A stretch of DNA of 64,000 nt from Pseudooceanicola nitratireducens. GTDB taxonomy: Bacteria > Pseudomonadota > Alphaproteobacteria > Rhodobacterales > Rhodobacteraceae. The stretch lies in NCBI RefSeq assembly GCF_900109195.1, contig NZ_FNZG01000003.1, forward strand, positions 620,001-684,000, written 5' to 3'. The translations under genes were made by a program, and so were the position numbers. The notes under the pieces are model-generated. The model saw only the letters and a program-made list of their open reading frames with translations, did no database searches and was not told the DNA's origin. This document shows positions 1 to 9,678 of the stretch, piece after piece (the stretch's first letter is position 1; every line of letters begins with the position of its first letter).

Positions 1-1160
1 ACGGCTATGAGGCCACCGGCGTCTTGACCACCCGCCAGCGCGCGGCCCTGCTGCGCCAGTACAACGCCATCCTGGAAGGGCTGGACCTGCAGATGGTCAC
101 CGACCAGACCGCCGGCATCCAGATGGTCCTGCCCATGGGGGCCGTGGCCTTCGACCGCTATGAAGCCCCCTTTGCCCATTACGAACCGACCGGCGACATC
201 GACGCCCGCGTCGTGCTGATTTCCCAGGAAGGCGACCAGAAGACGCTGTTTGGCCTGTATGACATCCTGCAGACGCTGGAAATCATCCCGACCGACGGCC
301 CCCGCGAACGTCGCAGCGACGGCTTCACCATCGTTGGTGAAAACGCCCGCATCGTGTCCCATACCGAGGTGACGCTGCAGAACGGCCGCATCAAGGGCTG
401 GGTGCTGGTCTGGCCCTCGGGGGACGAGGAACGCCGCACCCGCCTTCTTGGCGAGATGCAGAAAAGCTTTGAGCGCGTGGTCGGTCAGGTCATGCCAAGC
501 GCCATGGGCGCCGACGACGCACAAAGCATCGACCTGCTTTCGGGTCTTGAGATCCGCAAGCCGGTGATGTCGCGCTCGGGCTTCTACGTCAGCGACACGG
601 GCCATGCCCTGACGACCCTGGAGGCGGTGGCGCAATGCGGCCGCATCACCCTGGACAACAAGGTCGACGCCGAGGTTCTGGCCCAGGATGAGACCACCGG
701 CATTGCCCTTCTGAAACCGGTCGACCGTGTCGCCCCCCTGGGCGTGGCACGGTTCGCCACCACCGCCCCGCGCCTGCAGGGCGAAGTCGCCGCCGCCGGC
801 TATCCCTACGAGGGCCGCCTGTCCGCACCGACGCTGAACTTTGGCCGCGTCGAAGAGCTTCAGGGCCTTTCGGGCGAGACCTGGGTGGAACGTCTGTCGA
901 TCTCGTCGCTCTCCGGTGACGCCGGTGGCCCGGTGATCGACCAGTCCGGGTCGGTGATCGGCATGCTGCGCCCGGCCAGCGCCGATGGCCGCCAGCTGCC
1001 CCCCGGTGTCAGCTTTGCCGTCGACAGCAGCGTGCTGGTCGACCTGCTGGGCAAGGCCGGGCTGTCGGCCCTGGCCGGCAACCCCGATGCAAGCCTGGCC
1101 CCGGAGGACGTGAACCGCGTCGGCATGAACGTCACCGCGCTGGTGTCCTGCTGGGAATGA
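1..1160 (+). CDS. Trypsin-like pseudoprotease with N-terminal peptidoglycan-binding region (5' partial)
   Basis: The reading frame is open from the left edge, so the true start lies outside the window; the TTG at 24 is only the first in-frame start-like codon. The first residues (GYEATGVLTTRQRAALLRQY) resemble the end of a peptidoglycan-binding repeat. Residues about 180-350 have the layout of an S1 chymotrypsin-fold protease: a GxGFYVSDTG strand, an LTTLEAV segment, an IALLKP segment and GDAGGPV. At all three catalytic sites the expected residue is absent: His of the AHV/AHC segment aligns with Glu (codon 621-623), Asp of the DLALLK segment with Gly (699-701), and Ser of GDSGGP with Ala (921-923). 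The fold is probably kept while the enzyme is dead, suggesting a binding or scaffold role at the envelope. The fold call is fairly sure; the role is unknown. Confidence 0.75.
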   Translation, partial: GYEATGVLTTRQRAALLRQYNAILEGLDLQMVTDQTAGIQMVLPMGAVAFDRYEAPFAHYEPTGDIDARVVLISQEGDQKTLFGLYDILQTLEIIPTDGPRERRSDGFTIVGENARIVSHTEVTLQNGRIKGWVLVWPSGDEERRTRLLGEMQKSFERVVGQVMPSAMGADDAQSIDLLSGLEIRKPVMSRSGFYVSDTGHALTTLEAVAQCGRITLDNKVDAEVLAQDETTGIALLKPVDRVAPLGVARFATTAPRLQGEVAAAGYPYEGRLSAPTLNFGRVEELQGLSGETWVERLSISSLSGDAGGPVIDQSGSVIGMLRPASADGRQLPPGVSFAVDSSVLVDLLGKAGLSALAGNPDASLAPEDVNRVGMNVTALVSCWE

Positions 1161-1202
1161 TCCTTTTGGCCACGGCAGACCAGCGGTGATTGCAAACCAC
1201 TT

Positions 1203-1234
1203 CGAAACGGCCCAGGCGGCCGTTTCGTGCTTTT
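1203..1234 (+). terminator. Rho-independent terminator after the pseudoprotease gene
   Basis: A perfect 10-bp stem (CGAAACGGCC / GGCCGTTTCG, 1203-1212 with 1218-1227) with a 5-base loop is followed by TGCTTTT. Confidence 0.75.
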
Positions 1235-1275
1235 GGGGCCTTCCCCGCCCCTGACCGTCCGAAGCGGAGCCCGGC

Positions 1276-1599
1276 ATGACCCTGCCTCTTTACCTTCTGG
1301 CCGCCCTGGCCGAGATCGCCGGCTGCTTTGCAGTCTGGGCCTGGTGGCGTCAGGACCAATCCGCGCTGTGGCTGATCCCCGGCCTTGCCTGCCTGATGGC
1401 CTTTGCCTGGATCTTGTCGCTTAGCCCTGCGGATGCGGCGGGACGCGCCTTTGCGGCCTATGGCGGGGTCTATATCGCGACCTCGCTGGCCTGGCTCTGG
1501 CTGGTCGAGGGGCAGCGCCCCGACAGCTGGGATTTGACCGGCGCGGCGCTTTGTCTGTGCGGGGCGGGTCTGATCCTATGGGGCCCGCGCGCGGGCTGA
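1276..1599 (+). CDS. YnfA/UPF0060 family membrane protein
   Basis: A 107-residue protein with four predicted membrane helices, the usual length for YnfA (UPF0060), a small membrane protein distantly like the SMR multidrug transporters. The N-terminal [17 protein letters not shown] and central [18 protein letters not shown] segments are typical of the family. The function in this organism is unknown; a drug or cation exporter role has been suggested for the family. It has its own ATG behind the terminator at 1203-1234 and so is probably transcribed separately from the upstream gene. Confidence 0.85.
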   Translation: MTLPLYLLAALAEIAGCFAVWAWWRQDQSALWLIPGLACLMAFAWILSLSPADAAGRAFAAYGGVYIATSLAWLWLVEGQRPDSWDLTGAALCLCGAGLILWGPRAG

Positions 1600-1621
1600 C
1601 CCAGCCCCCGGATCCGGGGAC

Positions 1622-2239
1622 TTATCCGCCCGCCTTGCCCGCCTTCTGCGCCAGAAGGATCGTTGCCAGCCCGCACAGCGGATCCTGGCGTACGAAATCC
1701 ACCACGCTCAGCCCATGGGCCAGCAGGATCGCGCGATAGTCGGTCTCGCTTAAACTGGCGTGAAAGACCTCATCCTCGCCCACGTGCCCCCAGGCTTCGC
1801 CCGGAATATGGCCCACGGTCAGCATCAGCCAGCCGCCGGGCTTCAGATGGGCGGCGATGCGCGGCAGCAGCGCGCGCTGCTCGGCCTCGGTCAGATGGAA
1901 GAAGGAATGCCAGCCCAGGATGCCGTCGAAGCTCTGCCCCAGGTTCAGACGGCGCATGTCCCCCTGCAGCCAGCGGCCCTGCGGAAGCTCTTGTTCCGCG
2001 ATGGCCAGAAGACGGTCCGAGAAATCCAGCCCGGTGACCCGCAGCCCGCGATCCAGAAGCGCCGCCGCATTGGGCAACCCGCAGCCGCAGCCCAGGTCCA
2101 GCACCTCTCCGCCCGGGGGCAGTGCTTCGGCGAACCGTGAAATCCAGCCCCGCTCCATCACGCTGCCGCGCCTGCGATCGGCGAAATAACCCGCGTTGCG
2201 GTTATAGATAGCCTGGTGATCCGGCGGCGCGCGGCGCAT
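1622..2239 (-). CDS. Class I SAM-dependent methyltransferase
   Basis: 205 residues starting MRRAPPDHQAIYNRNAGYFADRR. Motif I, EVLDLGCGCGLPNAA (about residues 45-58), is the glycine-rich SAM-binding loop; VTGLDFS is motif II, and a WLQGDMRR strand and an HLKPGGWLMLTV strand follow. The substrate cannot be read from sequence. The ATG at 2239 overlaps the TGA of trkH in a TGATG arrangement, so translation is probably coupled to trkH. A longer in-frame extension (to 2326) lies wholly within trkH and was not chosen. Confidence 0.8.
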   Translation of the reverse strand: MRRAPPDHQAIYNRNAGYFADRRRGSVMERGWISRFAEALPPGGEVLDLGCGCGLPNAAALLDRGLRVTGLDFSDRLLAIAEQELPQGRWLQGDMRRLNLGQSFDGILGWHSFFHLTEAEQRALLPRIAAHLKPGGWLMLTVGHIPGEAWGHVGEDEVFHASLSETDYRAILLAHGLSVVDFVRQDPLCGLATILLAQKAGKAGG

Positions 2240-3723
2240 CACGCCCGCCAGAACTGGACCGTCAGGATGGCGTAGACCACCATCAGCTCCAACCGGCCGC
2301 AGAGCATGCCGACGGCCAGCAGCCATTTCGCGGTGTCGTTCAGAGGGCCAAAGTTGCCCGCCGGGCCGATGATGTCCCCCAGCCCCGGGCCGATGTTGGC
2401 AATCGCCGTCGCCGCGCCCGAAATCGAGGTTGTGAAATCCAGCCCCGTCAGCGCCAGCGCCACGGCCAGAAGCCCGACCGAAACCACAAAAAACACGAAG
2501 AAGGACATGACCGATCCCATGACGTCCTGCGAAATCGGCCGCCCGTCGAACTTGGGCGAAAACCGCCCGTGCGGCAGGTGGATGCGTTTGATCTGCGTGC
2601 GGATGGCCGCAAACAGGATCTGGTAGCGGAAGATCTTGACCGAACAGGCCGTCGATCCCGCGCAGCCCCCGACCAGGCCCACGAAGAAGAAGATCGTTAT
2701 CACGAAGGGGCCCCAGCCCATGTAATCGACGCTGGCAAAGCCGGTGCCCGACATGATCGAGATGATGTTGAACAGCGCCTCGCGCAGCGATTGTTCCCAG
2801 TGGTTGGGGAAGATGTGCAGCAGCGACAGGAAGGTCACGCCGACAAAGGCCCCGATCGTATAGATGAAGGCGCGCACCTGGCTGTCGGTGAAGATCGCCC
2901 GCCGGTTGCCGTTCAGCAGCTGCACGTAGCGCACGAAGGGCAGCGCCGCGAGGACCATGTAGACCGAGGCCGCATATTCCATCGGCCCCGCGAAGGCCCC
3001 GAAGGATGCATCCCGCGTCGAAAACCCGCCGGTCGAAATCGTCGTCAGCGCATGCACCGAGGCGTCGAAAGGATCCATGCCCAGGAACAGGTAGGTCAGC
3101 GCGCAGGCCACCGTCAGCGCCACGTAAACGACCGAGATCTGCGCCGCGATCGTCGTGGCGCGCGGCAGGATCTTGCCCATGGTTTCAAAGGCTTCCGACC
3201 GGAAGACCTGCATCCCGCCGACCCGAAGTTCCGGCAGGAAAACCATGGCCACGACGATGATGCCGATGCCGCCCAGCCATTGCAGGATACCCCGCCACAG
3301 CAGGATCCCGCGCGGCATCGTATCAAGGCCGGAAAACACGGTGGATCCGGTGGTGGTCATGCCTGACATCGCCTCGAAAAAGGCGTCTGTGAAGCTGGCG
3401 TTGGTATCCCCCAGCATGAAGGGCAGCGCACCGAACATCGGCAGCGTCGCCCAGACGCCCGTGGTCAGCAGGAAGGTCTGCTGCAGGGTCAGCCCCTCTT
3501 CGTTGCCGTTCTGGCACGACAGCGCGGTCAGCCCGCCGATGGCAAAGGTCAGGATCGCGCTTTCGGCAAAGGCAGGCCAGTGGCCACGCCCTTCCGCGAT
3601 GTCGACGGCCAGGGGCAGCAGCATGGTCAGGCCAAGACAGGCGACCAGAAGGCCGATCACATAGCCGATCGGGCGAAGGTCGATAAAGCTGCGATGGCGG
3701 CGCGGGGGGGAAAGGGCAGTCAC
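2239..3723 (-). CDS. trkH: TrkH-type potassium uptake membrane subunit
   Basis: 494 residues, a multi-pass inner-membrane protein of the TrkH/KtrB superfamily. Four P-loop selectivity segments with the expected glycines can be seen: TTTGSTVFSGL, TISTGGFSTRD, MSGTGFASVD and NIGPGLGDI. It would form the potassium channel that works with the cytosolic NAD-binding subunit TrkA, which is not in this window. The gene lies downstream of ureG on the same strand with a 209-bp gap, and is followed by the overlapping methyltransferase gene. Confidence 0.92.
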   Translation of the reverse strand: MTALSPPRRHRSFIDLRPIGYVIGLLVACLGLTMLLPLAVDIAEGRGHWPAFAESAILTFAIGGLTALSCQNGNEEGLTLQQTFLLTTGVWATLPMFGALPFMLGDTNASFTDAFFEAMSGMTTTGSTVFSGLDTMPRGILLWRGILQWLGGIGIIVVAMVFLPELRVGGMQVFRSEAFETMGKILPRATTIAAQISVVYVALTVACALTYLFLGMDPFDASVHALTTISTGGFSTRDASFGAFAGPMEYAASVYMVLAALPFVRYVQLLNGNRRAIFTDSQVRAFIYTIGAFVGVTFLSLLHIFPNHWEQSLREALFNIISIMSGTGFASVDYMGWGPFVITIFFFVGLVGGCAGSTACSVKIFRYQILFAAIRTQIKRIHLPHGRFSPKFDGRPISQDVMGSVMSFFVFFVVSVGLLAVALALTGLDFTTSISGAATAIANIGPGLGDIIGPAGNFGPLNDTAKWLLAVGMLCGRLELMVVYAILTVQFWRA

Positions 3724-3932
3724 GTCAGATCACCTTGTCGCCCGGGGACCGGGCTGGAAACGGCGGGTCGGATGTCGGGTCGCACAAGCGGCCCCTTGGC
3801 CCCCGACACTGGGCCCGAAGGCCGGCCAAAGGCAAGCCTGGAATGCGGGGCCGGGCCAGATGGCCCACCCCAAGGGCGCACCCCAAGGCCGATCCCGCTG
3901 GCGGCGATCCATAGGGGGTTCGGCCGGGAATG

Positions 3933-4592
3933 TCAGGCGGTTTCTTTCGCCGTGTCCGGCGCGCCCTGCGGCAGGCGGATGTCCAGCCCGCCGATCTCGG
4001 CCAGCAGGGTCAGCACCCGGTCCAGACCGGCACCCGTCTTGAGGTTGGTGAAAACGAAGGGCCGCGCGCCGCGCTGCACGCTTGCGTCCCGCTCCATCAC
4101 GCCCAGATCGGACCCGACGTAGGGCGCCAGGTCCATCTTGTTGATCACAAGGATGTCCGACCGGGTGATCGCCGGCCCGCCCTTGCGCGGGATCTCTTCC
4201 CCGGCGGCGACGTCGATGACATAGATCGTCATGTCCACCAGTTCCGGAGAGAAGGTCGCAGACAGGTTGTCGCCCCCCGATTCCACCAGGATCAGGTCCA
4301 GGTCGTCGAAGGTGGCGTTCAGATCGGCGATGGCCGCCAGGTTGATCGAAGCATCCTCGCGGATCGCCGTATGGGGGCAACCGCCTGTTTCCACGCCGCG
4401 AATCCGGTCCGAGGGCAGCGCCTGCATCCGCGTCAGCGCATCCGCATCCTCGCGCGTGTAGATGTCGTTGGTGACGACGGCCATCGACAGCTGATCGCGC
4501 AGGGCGCGGCACAGGGCGGCGGTCAGCGTCGTCTTGCCGGCCCCGACCGGGCCACCAAGACCAACACGCAGCGGACCATGGGGAGAGTTCAT
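3933..4592 (-). CDS. ureG: Urease accessory GTPase UreG
   Basis: 219 residues. UreG binds and hydrolyses GTP and delivers nickel to the urease apoenzyme in complex with UreD, UreF and UreE. Visible motifs are the P-loop [10 protein letters not shown] near the N-terminus, the switch/metal segment [14 protein letters not shown] with the nickel-binding CPH, the ESGGDNL Walker-B-like segment and the base-recognition motif NKMD. The ATG at 4592 is chosen because GAGG and AAGGA lie just upstream; the long upstream extension of the frame lies in ureF. Last gene of the urease cluster, 14 bp after ureF. Confidence 0.96.
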   Translation of the reverse strand: MNSPHGPLRVGLGGPVGAGKTTLTAALCRALRDQLSMAVVTNDIYTREDADALTRMQALPSDRIRGVETGGCPHTAIREDASINLAAIADLNATFDDLDLILVESGGDNLSATFSPELVDMTIYVIDVAAGEEIPRKGGPAITRSDILVINKMDLAPYVGSDLGVMERDASVQRGARPFVFTNLKTGAGLDRVLTLLAEIGGLDIRLPQGAPDTAKETA

Positions 4593-4606
4593 GGGATGTC
4601 CTTTCC

Positions 4607-5269
4607 TCAGCTCTGGAACAGGCGGGTGACAAGGGTTTCGTGCCGCATGGAGGCGATGTCCACGGCAAAAGCGGCGCTGCCGATCTGATCGACCTCGCCC
4701 GGCTGCGCCCGGGTGGCGACCTGCGCGATCAGCGGCGACAGCGCATGGGTGATGCGCTGGCCATCGGTCTGACCAAGCGGCACCAGCCGCACGGCGGCGG
4801 ACACCAGATTGGCCACGAAGGCCTGCACGAAGAGCGTCAGGCACAGCGGCAACGGCAGGTTCAGCGCCCGCGCGGCACGCCCGAAGGCCACCGGATAGGG
4901 CGCATCCGCCATGTCGATCCCGTACAGCGCCCGCACCGCCCCGGCAAAGGCTGCGCCCATGCGGTCGGCCTCCAACAGACGCTCGGCCGAGGGGGCAAGC
5001 GCGCGGGCCAGCTCGGCCAGGTCTTCGTCAGGGGCATCGCGGTCGGGCGCATGCCAGGCGGCGGCCAGAAGGATGGCATCGGCCTGCCCTGCCCCGTGTT
5101 GCAGCGCATCCTCGATCCAGTCGCGCGTGGACGCGGCGTCGCGGATCTGATCGCTGGCCACCGCGGTCTCAAGCCCGTGGGAATAGGAAAACGCACCGAC
5201 CGGAAAGGCCGGGGACAACCATTGATGCAGGATCAACGCCGGATCAGTGACAGCAGTGTCAGAGGTCAT
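4607..5269 (-). CDS. ureF: Urease accessory protein UreF
   Basis: 220 residues, all-alpha accessory protein that bridges UreD-bound apourease and UreG and gates GTP hydrolysis. The hallmark N-terminal segment [17 protein letters not shown] is present, with the C-terminal [16 protein letters not shown] region. It overlaps the end of ureE by 11 bp, as expected for a tightly coupled operon. Confidence 0.94.
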   Translation of the reverse strand: MTSDTAVTDPALILHQWLSPAFPVGAFSYSHGLETAVASDQIRDAASTRDWIEDALQHGAGQADAILLAAAWHAPDRDAPDEDLAELARALAPSAERLLEADRMGAAFAGAVRALYGIDMADAPYPVAFGRAARALNLPLPLCLTLFVQAFVANLVSAAVRLVPLGQTDGQRITHALSPLIAQVATRAQPGEVDQIGSAAFAVDIASMRHETLVTRLFQS

Positions 5270-5870
5270 CCTTCACCCCGTCCTCATCGCCGTCGCCATC
5301 GCCGTCGCCGTGGTCATGGTCGTGATCGTGGTCATGATCATGCGAATGCCCGTGTCCGACATGCACATGCACGTGGCTGTGGTCGTGGCCGTGGGTCCGG
5401 CCCAGCCCATAGGCCCCGCCCTCGGGACGGAAGGGCGCGATGACATCCGCCACATCCGCGCCAAGACGGTGCAGCATGTCGGCCATGACCTTGTCCTGCC
5501 GGATCAGCAGGCGGTCGGGTTCGATCTGACAGGGGGTGTGACGGTTGCCGATATGCCAGGCCAGGCGCACCAGGTCGCGGCCAGTGACGGCGATCAGCGC
5601 CTCATCCGCGGCGCGGACTTCGATCAGCACAGGTGTGCCAGTATCACTAGAGGCATCATCAGAGGGATCGCCAGAGATCACGAAACAATCGCCATGTTCC
5701 AGCGACAGTGTTTCGGAAAGGTCGACAAGGAACCGAAGCCCATCGTCGGTCAGCAGGCTTTTGCGGCGCAAAAAGCGTGCTTCGTAATCCAGGGTGACCG
5801 TATCCCGGGCCACCTGCCCTGCCAGCGCATCGGCGCGCAGGACCTTGTGTGCAACGGGCGGGCGGCTCAT
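5259..5870 (-). CDS. ureE: Urease nickel metallochaperone UreE with long His-Asp tail
   Basis: 203 residues. UreE binds nickel and passes it to UreG. The N-terminal domain (about 1-75) and the metal-binding domain with WHIGNRHTPC (about 105-114) are recognisable. The C-terminus carries 14 histidines between residues 160 and 187, mostly in HD and HS pairs, followed by a GDGDGD run. This kind of tail stores several nickel ions in other UreE proteins. At DNA level the tail is an imperfect hexamer repeat, which makes it prone to length change. Confidence 0.95.
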   Translation of the reverse strand: MSRPPVAHKVLRADALAGQVARDTVTLDYEARFLRRKSLLTDDGLRFLVDLSETLSLEHGDCFVISGDPSDDASSDTGTPVLIEVRAADEALIAVTGRDLVRLAWHIGNRHTPCQIEPDRLLIRQDKVMADMLHRLGADVADVIAPFRPEGGAYGLGRTHGHDHSHVHVHVGHGHSHDHDHDHDHDHGDGDGDGDEDGVKDDL

Positions 5871-5904
5871 GCCGCCACGCCCCGCAGCTGTGTCTTAAGC
5901 GATC

Positions 5905-6126
5905 TCAGACGTAGAAGAGATCGCGGAAGACGTAGGCCGGAATGCCGTCGCGGGTGATGCCCAGCTTGGCCAGTTCGGCGTCGGATTTTGCGTTCAGCGC
6001 AGCAACTTGGTCGGCACGCGAGCGGCGTTCCATGTAGGCGGTCATGCCACGGCCGAAGGCCTGGAAGAAGTTGTAGAAACCGCCACGGATGCCGGCGTCT
6101 GCGATGTGAGTCGTTACGTTTGCCAT
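5905..6126 (-). CDS. DUF1127 small protein inside the urease cluster
   Basis: 73 residues; the C-terminal half, SDAELAKLGITRDGIPAYVFRDLFYV, is the DUF1127 domain (AL..LSD.eL.diGitR.dI), a short Arg-rich helical module. In other alphaproteobacteria DUF1127 proteins have been linked to phosphate or carbon responses and RNA metabolism, but no role is established here. GAGG lies 6 bases before the ATG. It stands between ureC and ureE, where no such gene is needed for urease assembly; the 153-bp gap upstream leaves room for its own promoter. Confidence 0.8.
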   Translation of the reverse strand: MANVTTHIADAGIRGGFYNFFQAFGRGMTAYMERRSRADQVAALNAKSDAELAKLGITRDGIPAYVFRDLFYV

Positions 6127-6279
6127 TGGAAACCTCGATCAATTTGTGTTCCGGTTTCCTCCCTTGCTCTGAAGTTAGGTCAGTACTGGCGACCAAACCA
6201 GAACCAATCCGGCAAGGCCGCCATGCAATTGCTGCAACGCGGCGAGGATTTGGCGAAATTTTGTGATCACAAGCCATGG

Positions 6280-7989
6280 TCAGAACATGAAATAGCGTTG
6301 CGCCATCGGCAGGACCTTGGCCGGTTCGCAGGTCAGCAGCTCTCCGTCGGCGCGGACTTCGTAGGTTTCGGGGTTCACCTCGATATGCGGCAGGGCGTCG
6401 TTCAGCTTCAGATCCCGCTTGCCGATATTACGGGTGTTCAGCACCGCAACGGTTTCCTTGGCCAGGCCGAATTTGTCGCGCACACCTTCCGCCTGGGCGG
6501 CGGCCGAGACGAAAGTGACGGCCGAGTTTTCCACCGCGCGCCCATAGGCCCCGAACATCGGACGGGTATAGACCGGCTGCGGCGTCGGGATCGAGGCATT
6601 GGGATCGCCCATCTGCGCCGCCACGATCATGCCGCCGATCAGCACGATTTCCGGCTTCACCCCAAAGAAGGCAGGCGACCAGAAGACCAGGTCCGCGCGT
6701 TTGCCTTCCTCGATCGAGCCGATCTGATGCGACAGGCCGTGGGCGATGGCGGGGTTGATCGTGTACTTGGCCACATAGCGTTTGACGCGGGCATTGTCGT
6801 TGTCGCCCGTTTCCTCGGCCAGGCGGCCGCGCTGTTTCTTCATCTTGTCGGCGGTCTGCCAGGTGCGGATGATCACCTCTCCCACGCGGCCCATGGCCTG
6901 GCTGTCGGACGCGATGATCGAAAACGCCCCCATGTCGTGCAGAATGTCTTCTGCCGCAATGGTTTCGCGGCGGATGCGCGATTCAGCAAAGGCGACGTCT
7001 TCGGGGATCGACTTGTCCAGGTGATGGCAGACCATCAGCATATCCAGGTGTTCGTCGATCGTGTTGACGGTGAAGGGCCGCGTCGGGTTGGTCGAGGACG
7101 GCAGCACGTGTTCTTCGCCACAGATGCGGATGATGTCAGGCGCATGACCGCCCCCCGCCCCTTCGGTGTGGAAGGCGTGGATGGTCCGGCCCTTCATCGC
7201 CTTCACCGTATTCTCGACAAAGCCGGATTCGTTCAGCGTGTCGGTGTGGATCATCACCTGCACGTCATAATCATCCGCGACCGACAGACAGCAATCGATG
7301 GCCGCCGGAGTGGTGCCCCAGTCCTCGTGCAGCTTCATCGCGCAGGCACCGGCCTTGATCTGTTCTTCAAGCGCTGCGGGAAGCGAGGCATTGCCCTTGC
7401 CCGCGAAGGCCAGGTTCATCGCGAACCCATCCGCCGCCTGCAGCATCCGCCCGATGTGCCAGGGCCCCGGCGTACAGGTGGTGGCCAGCGTGCCATGGGC
7501 CGGGCCCGTGCCGCCGCCCAGCATGGTGGTCAGGCCGGAATGCAGCGCGTCTTCAATCTGTTGCGGGCAGATGAAATGGATGTGGCTGTCGAACCCGCCA
7601 GCGGTCAGGATCTTGCCCTCGCCCGCGATCGCCTCGGTTCCCGGACCAACGATGATGTCGACGCCGGGCTGGGTATCGGGGTTGCCGGCCTTGCCAATCT
7701 TGTGGATCCGGCCGTCTTTCAATCCGACGTCGGCCTTGTAGATGCCGGTGTAGTCAAGGATCAGCGCATTTGTGATCACAGTGTCCACAGCGCCGTCCGC
7801 ACGGGTGGTCTGGGCCTGGCCCATGCCGTCACGGATCACCTTGCCGCCACCGAACTTCACCTCTTCTCCATAGGTGGTCAGGTCACGCTCGACCTCGATG
7901 ATCAGGTCGGTATCGGCCAGCCGGACACGGTCGCCGGTGGTGGGGCCGAACATCGCCGCATAATCGGCACGGGGGATCCGGGTCGCCAT
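6280..7989 (-). CDS. ureC: Urease subunit alpha (catalytic)
   Basis: 569 residues, full length. Urease hydrolyses urea to ammonia and carbamate at a dinuclear nickel centre. Visible active-site parts are [14 protein letters not shown] (two nickel-binding His), [12 protein letters not shown] (Lys to be carbamylated), [15 protein letters not shown] (nickel-binding His), and the mobile flap MVCHHLD with its Cys and His. FDSH matches the canonical site, and no key residue is missing. Preceded by orf97 and followed by the DUF1127 gene. Confidence 0.97.
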   Translation of the reverse strand: MATRIPRADYAAMFGPTTGDRVRLADTDLIIEVERDLTTYGEEVKFGGGKVIRDGMGQAQTTRADGAVDTVITNALILDYTGIYKADVGLKDGRIHKIGKAGNPDTQPGVDIIVGPGTEAIAGEGKILTAGGFDSHIHFICPQQIEDALHSGLTTMLGGGTGPAHGTLATTCTPGPWHIGRMLQAADGFAMNLAFAGKGNASLPAALEEQIKAGACAMKLHEDWGTTPAAIDCCLSVADDYDVQVMIHTDTLNESGFVENTVKAMKGRTIHAFHTEGAGGGHAPDIIRICGEEHVLPSSTNPTRPFTVNTIDEHLDMLMVCHHLDKSIPEDVAFAESRIRRETIAAEDILHDMGAFSIIASDSQAMGRVGEVIIRTWQTADKMKKQRGRLAEETGDNDNARVKRYVAKYTINPAIAHGLSHQIGSIEEGKRADLVFWSPAFFGVKPEIVLIGGMIVAAQMGDPNASIPTPQPVYTRPMFGAYGRAVENSAVTFVSAAAQAEGVRDKFGLAKETVAVLNTRNIGKRDLKLNDALPHIEVNPETYEVRADGELLTCEPAKVLPMAQRYFMF

Positions 7990-8062
7990 CAGCAGGACTC
8001 CTTGATTTGTCGCCCAAAGGCGTTTTTGTCTTGTAAGTTGAATTGGTTGAGGACAGCCGCGA

Positions 8063-8356
8063 TCAGCGCCGCGTCAGCCGCCGCTTGTTGGACGACACGC
8101 GCCGCTGCACCGGTTTCATCGCCGCGCGGGTGGCCACGTCCAACGATTTTCCCGAGGCCAGCGCCCAGCTGCCGTCGATTGCCGCGTCGGTGAAGGCCTT
8201 GACCTTCTCGTCCACCATGCGGCTCGTCTCTCCGGGGGGAAGCGGCACCGCGCCGACCAGCCCGGCCATGCGATAGGCCATGACGATCTGCGCTTCCCAG
8301 CCCAGCCGCCAAAGGGCCCAGCCGGTGCGAAAGGCAAATTCCGTGGGGGTAACCAT
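8063..8356 (-). CDS. Small conserved-type protein of the urease cluster (orf97)
   Basis: 97 residues beginning [33 protein letters not shown], a Trp/Ala-rich amphipathic N-terminal half, then a charged segment [19 protein letters not shown] and a basic tail. I do not recognise a characterised family; some Rhodobacterales annotations call similar proteins antifreeze protein, which I would not take literally. The ATG at 8356 has GGAGG 7 bases upstream, so the longer frame to 8404 was not used. It lies between the lprI-like gene and ureC on the same strand. Confidence 0.55.
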   Translation of the reverse strand: MVTPTEFAFRTGWALWRLGWEAQIVMAYRMAGLVGAVPLPPGETSRMVDEKVKAFTDAAIDGSWALASGKSLDVATRAAMKPVQRRVSSNKRRLTRR

Positions 8357-8506
8357 GACCGATCCTCCGGTGACGCGCGCCCTCAGAATGCCGCAGCGCA
8401 GCATAAAAGGAAAGCGCCTTGCCCGAAGGCCGGCCAGCTTCCGCCCATTCCTGCGCGGATGACAGGCGCGGGGCGGGAAAACCGGAAGAAAGGCAGCAGG
8501 AGGCCA

Positions 8507-8902
8507 TCAGTATTCCGCCCCCAGGTAGTTCAGGTCATCGGTCCGGCGGCGGGTCAGCTTTTCCAGGCAGCGGGAATATTCCATGCCCTGCATCGACCCA
8601 CCCCGATACCGCAGCGATTCCGCAAGGCAGGCCGCATCGCGAAAGCTGATCCAGCTGCGTTGCGCATCCCGCAAGGTGTCGGTCGCGCGCGGGCCGCGCG
8701 TGTCGGCCATGTCCCAGGATTTCGCCCGCGCCATGGCGACCTGGTAGGCCGCGTTCAGATCGCGATCCGCGGCCTCATAGGCTAGCTGAGCACATTGGTT
8801 CATGTCACGCTGCGTCATCGGCTGGCTGCAATCCAGCGCCAGCGCAGGCAGCGCGGGGGCCAGCCCGATCAGCGACAGAATGGCGATCCGAAGGCCCCGC
8901 AT
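8507..8902 (-). CDS. LprI-like / DUF1311 secreted protein
   Basis: 131 residues with a signal peptide ([22 protein letters not shown]) and a mature part starting LDCSQPMTQRDMNQCAQLAYEAADRDLNAAY, the signature of the LprI N-terminal (DUF1311) family of small periplasmic proteins. Four Cys in the mature protein (two near the N-terminus, two in the AACLAES and SRCLEKL segments) can form two disulfides. Some members inhibit lysozyme; here the role is open. The ATG at 8902 overlaps the ureB stop as TGATG, so it is read with ureB; a GTG at 8905 is the alternative. Confidence 0.75.
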   Translation of the reverse strand: MRGLRIAILSLIGLAPALPALALDCSQPMTQRDMNQCAQLAYEAADRDLNAAYQVAMARAKSWDMADTRGPRATDTLRDAQRSWISFRDAACLAESLRYRGGSMQGMEYSRCLEKLTRRRTDDLNYLGAEY

Positions 8903-9207
8903 CACAGCCCGCCCATGACCTGCTGGTTGAAGCCATAGATCTCGCGCTTGCCACTAACGGGGATCAGGTTGACCTCGCGCCGCTGGCCCGGTTCGAACCG
9001 GACGGCGGTGCCGGCGGCGATATCCAGACGCATGCCGCGGGCGGCGGCGCGGTCGAAATCCAGCGACGGGTTGGCCTCGGCGAAATGGTAATGCGATCCG
9101 ACCTGCACCGGGCGGTCGCCGGTATTGGCGACCATCAGGGTGATCGCCTCGCGGTCTGCGTTCAGCTCGATCGTGCCCTCGGCGGGAAGAATTTCACCGG
9201 GGATCAT
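8902..9207 (-). CDS. ureB: Urease subunit beta
   Basis: 101 residues, usual for a separate UreB. It opens [20 protein letters not shown] and contains the [39 protein letters not shown] core typical of the beta subunit. Its ATG overlaps the stop of a 42-codon frame (orf42) as ATGA, and its stop overlaps the lprI-like start, so the stretch is translated as a chain. Confidence 0.96.
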   Translation of the reverse strand: MIPGEILPAEGTIELNADREAITLMVANTGDRPVQVGSHYHFAEANPSLDFDRAAARGMRLDIAAGTAVRFEPGQRREVNLIPVSGKREIYGFNQQVMGGL

Positions 9208-9332
9208 CGGCGCGGGCCTTTCATGAACGGGTCATTCGGGCGGCGCGCCTCGACCCGGATGGCGATCGGCCGGGGGGCCGGGGCCAGGGCCCCGCGCAAA
9301 ACTCGTGCGATTTTCTGGATCAACTTCTGCAT
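9204..9332 (-). CDS. Putative 42-residue protein between ureA and ureB
   Basis: A 43-codon frame starting [14 protein letters not shown] and ending [10 protein letters not shown]; basic with an amphipathic N-terminus. GGGAGGG lies 4 bases before its ATG, and its TGA overlaps the ureB ATG (ATGA). These two signals, plus filling the whole ureA-ureB gap, favour translation, perhaps chiefly to couple ureB to ureA. No family recognised. Confidence 0.45.
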   Translation of the reverse strand: MQKLIQKIARVLRGALAPAPRPIAIRVEARRPNDPFMKGPRR

Positions 9333-9374
9333 GTTACCCTCCCTCGGGTTTTGACAGGGTCGTTAACGGATCAT

Positions 9375-9677
9375 TCAGCGGATCGGGTTATGAACGGTCA
9401 CCAGCTTGGTGCCGTCGGGAAAGGTCGCCTCGACCTGCACTTCGTGGATCATCTCGGCGATGCCCTCCATGCATTGATCGACGGTGATCACCTGCGCGCC
9501 TTCCTGCATCAGCATGGCGACGGATTTGCCGTCGCGCGCACCTTCGACCACGTAGTCGGTGATCAGCGCGATCGCCTCTGGGTGGTTCAGCTTCACGCCG
9601 CGGGCCAGGCGCTTGCGCGCGACCTCGGCCGCCATGGCGATCAGAAGCTTGTCCTTTTCTCTGGGGGTCAGTTGCAT
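9375..9677 (-). CDS. ureA: Urease subunit gamma
   Basis: 100 residues, full length. The sequence [39 protein letters not shown] and the C-terminal [20 protein letters not shown] are diagnostic of the urease gamma subunit. It follows ureD with a 1-bp gap. Confidence 0.97.
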   Translation of the reverse strand: MQLTPREKDKLLIAMAAEVARKRLARGVKLNHPEAIALITDYVVEGARDGKSVAMLMQEGAQVITVDQCMEGIAEMIHEVQVEATFPDGTKLVTVHNPIR

Positions 9678-9678
9678 G

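Noticed and set aside
6007-8193. 728-codon plus-strand open frame
   Set aside because: Antisense of ureC and neighbours.
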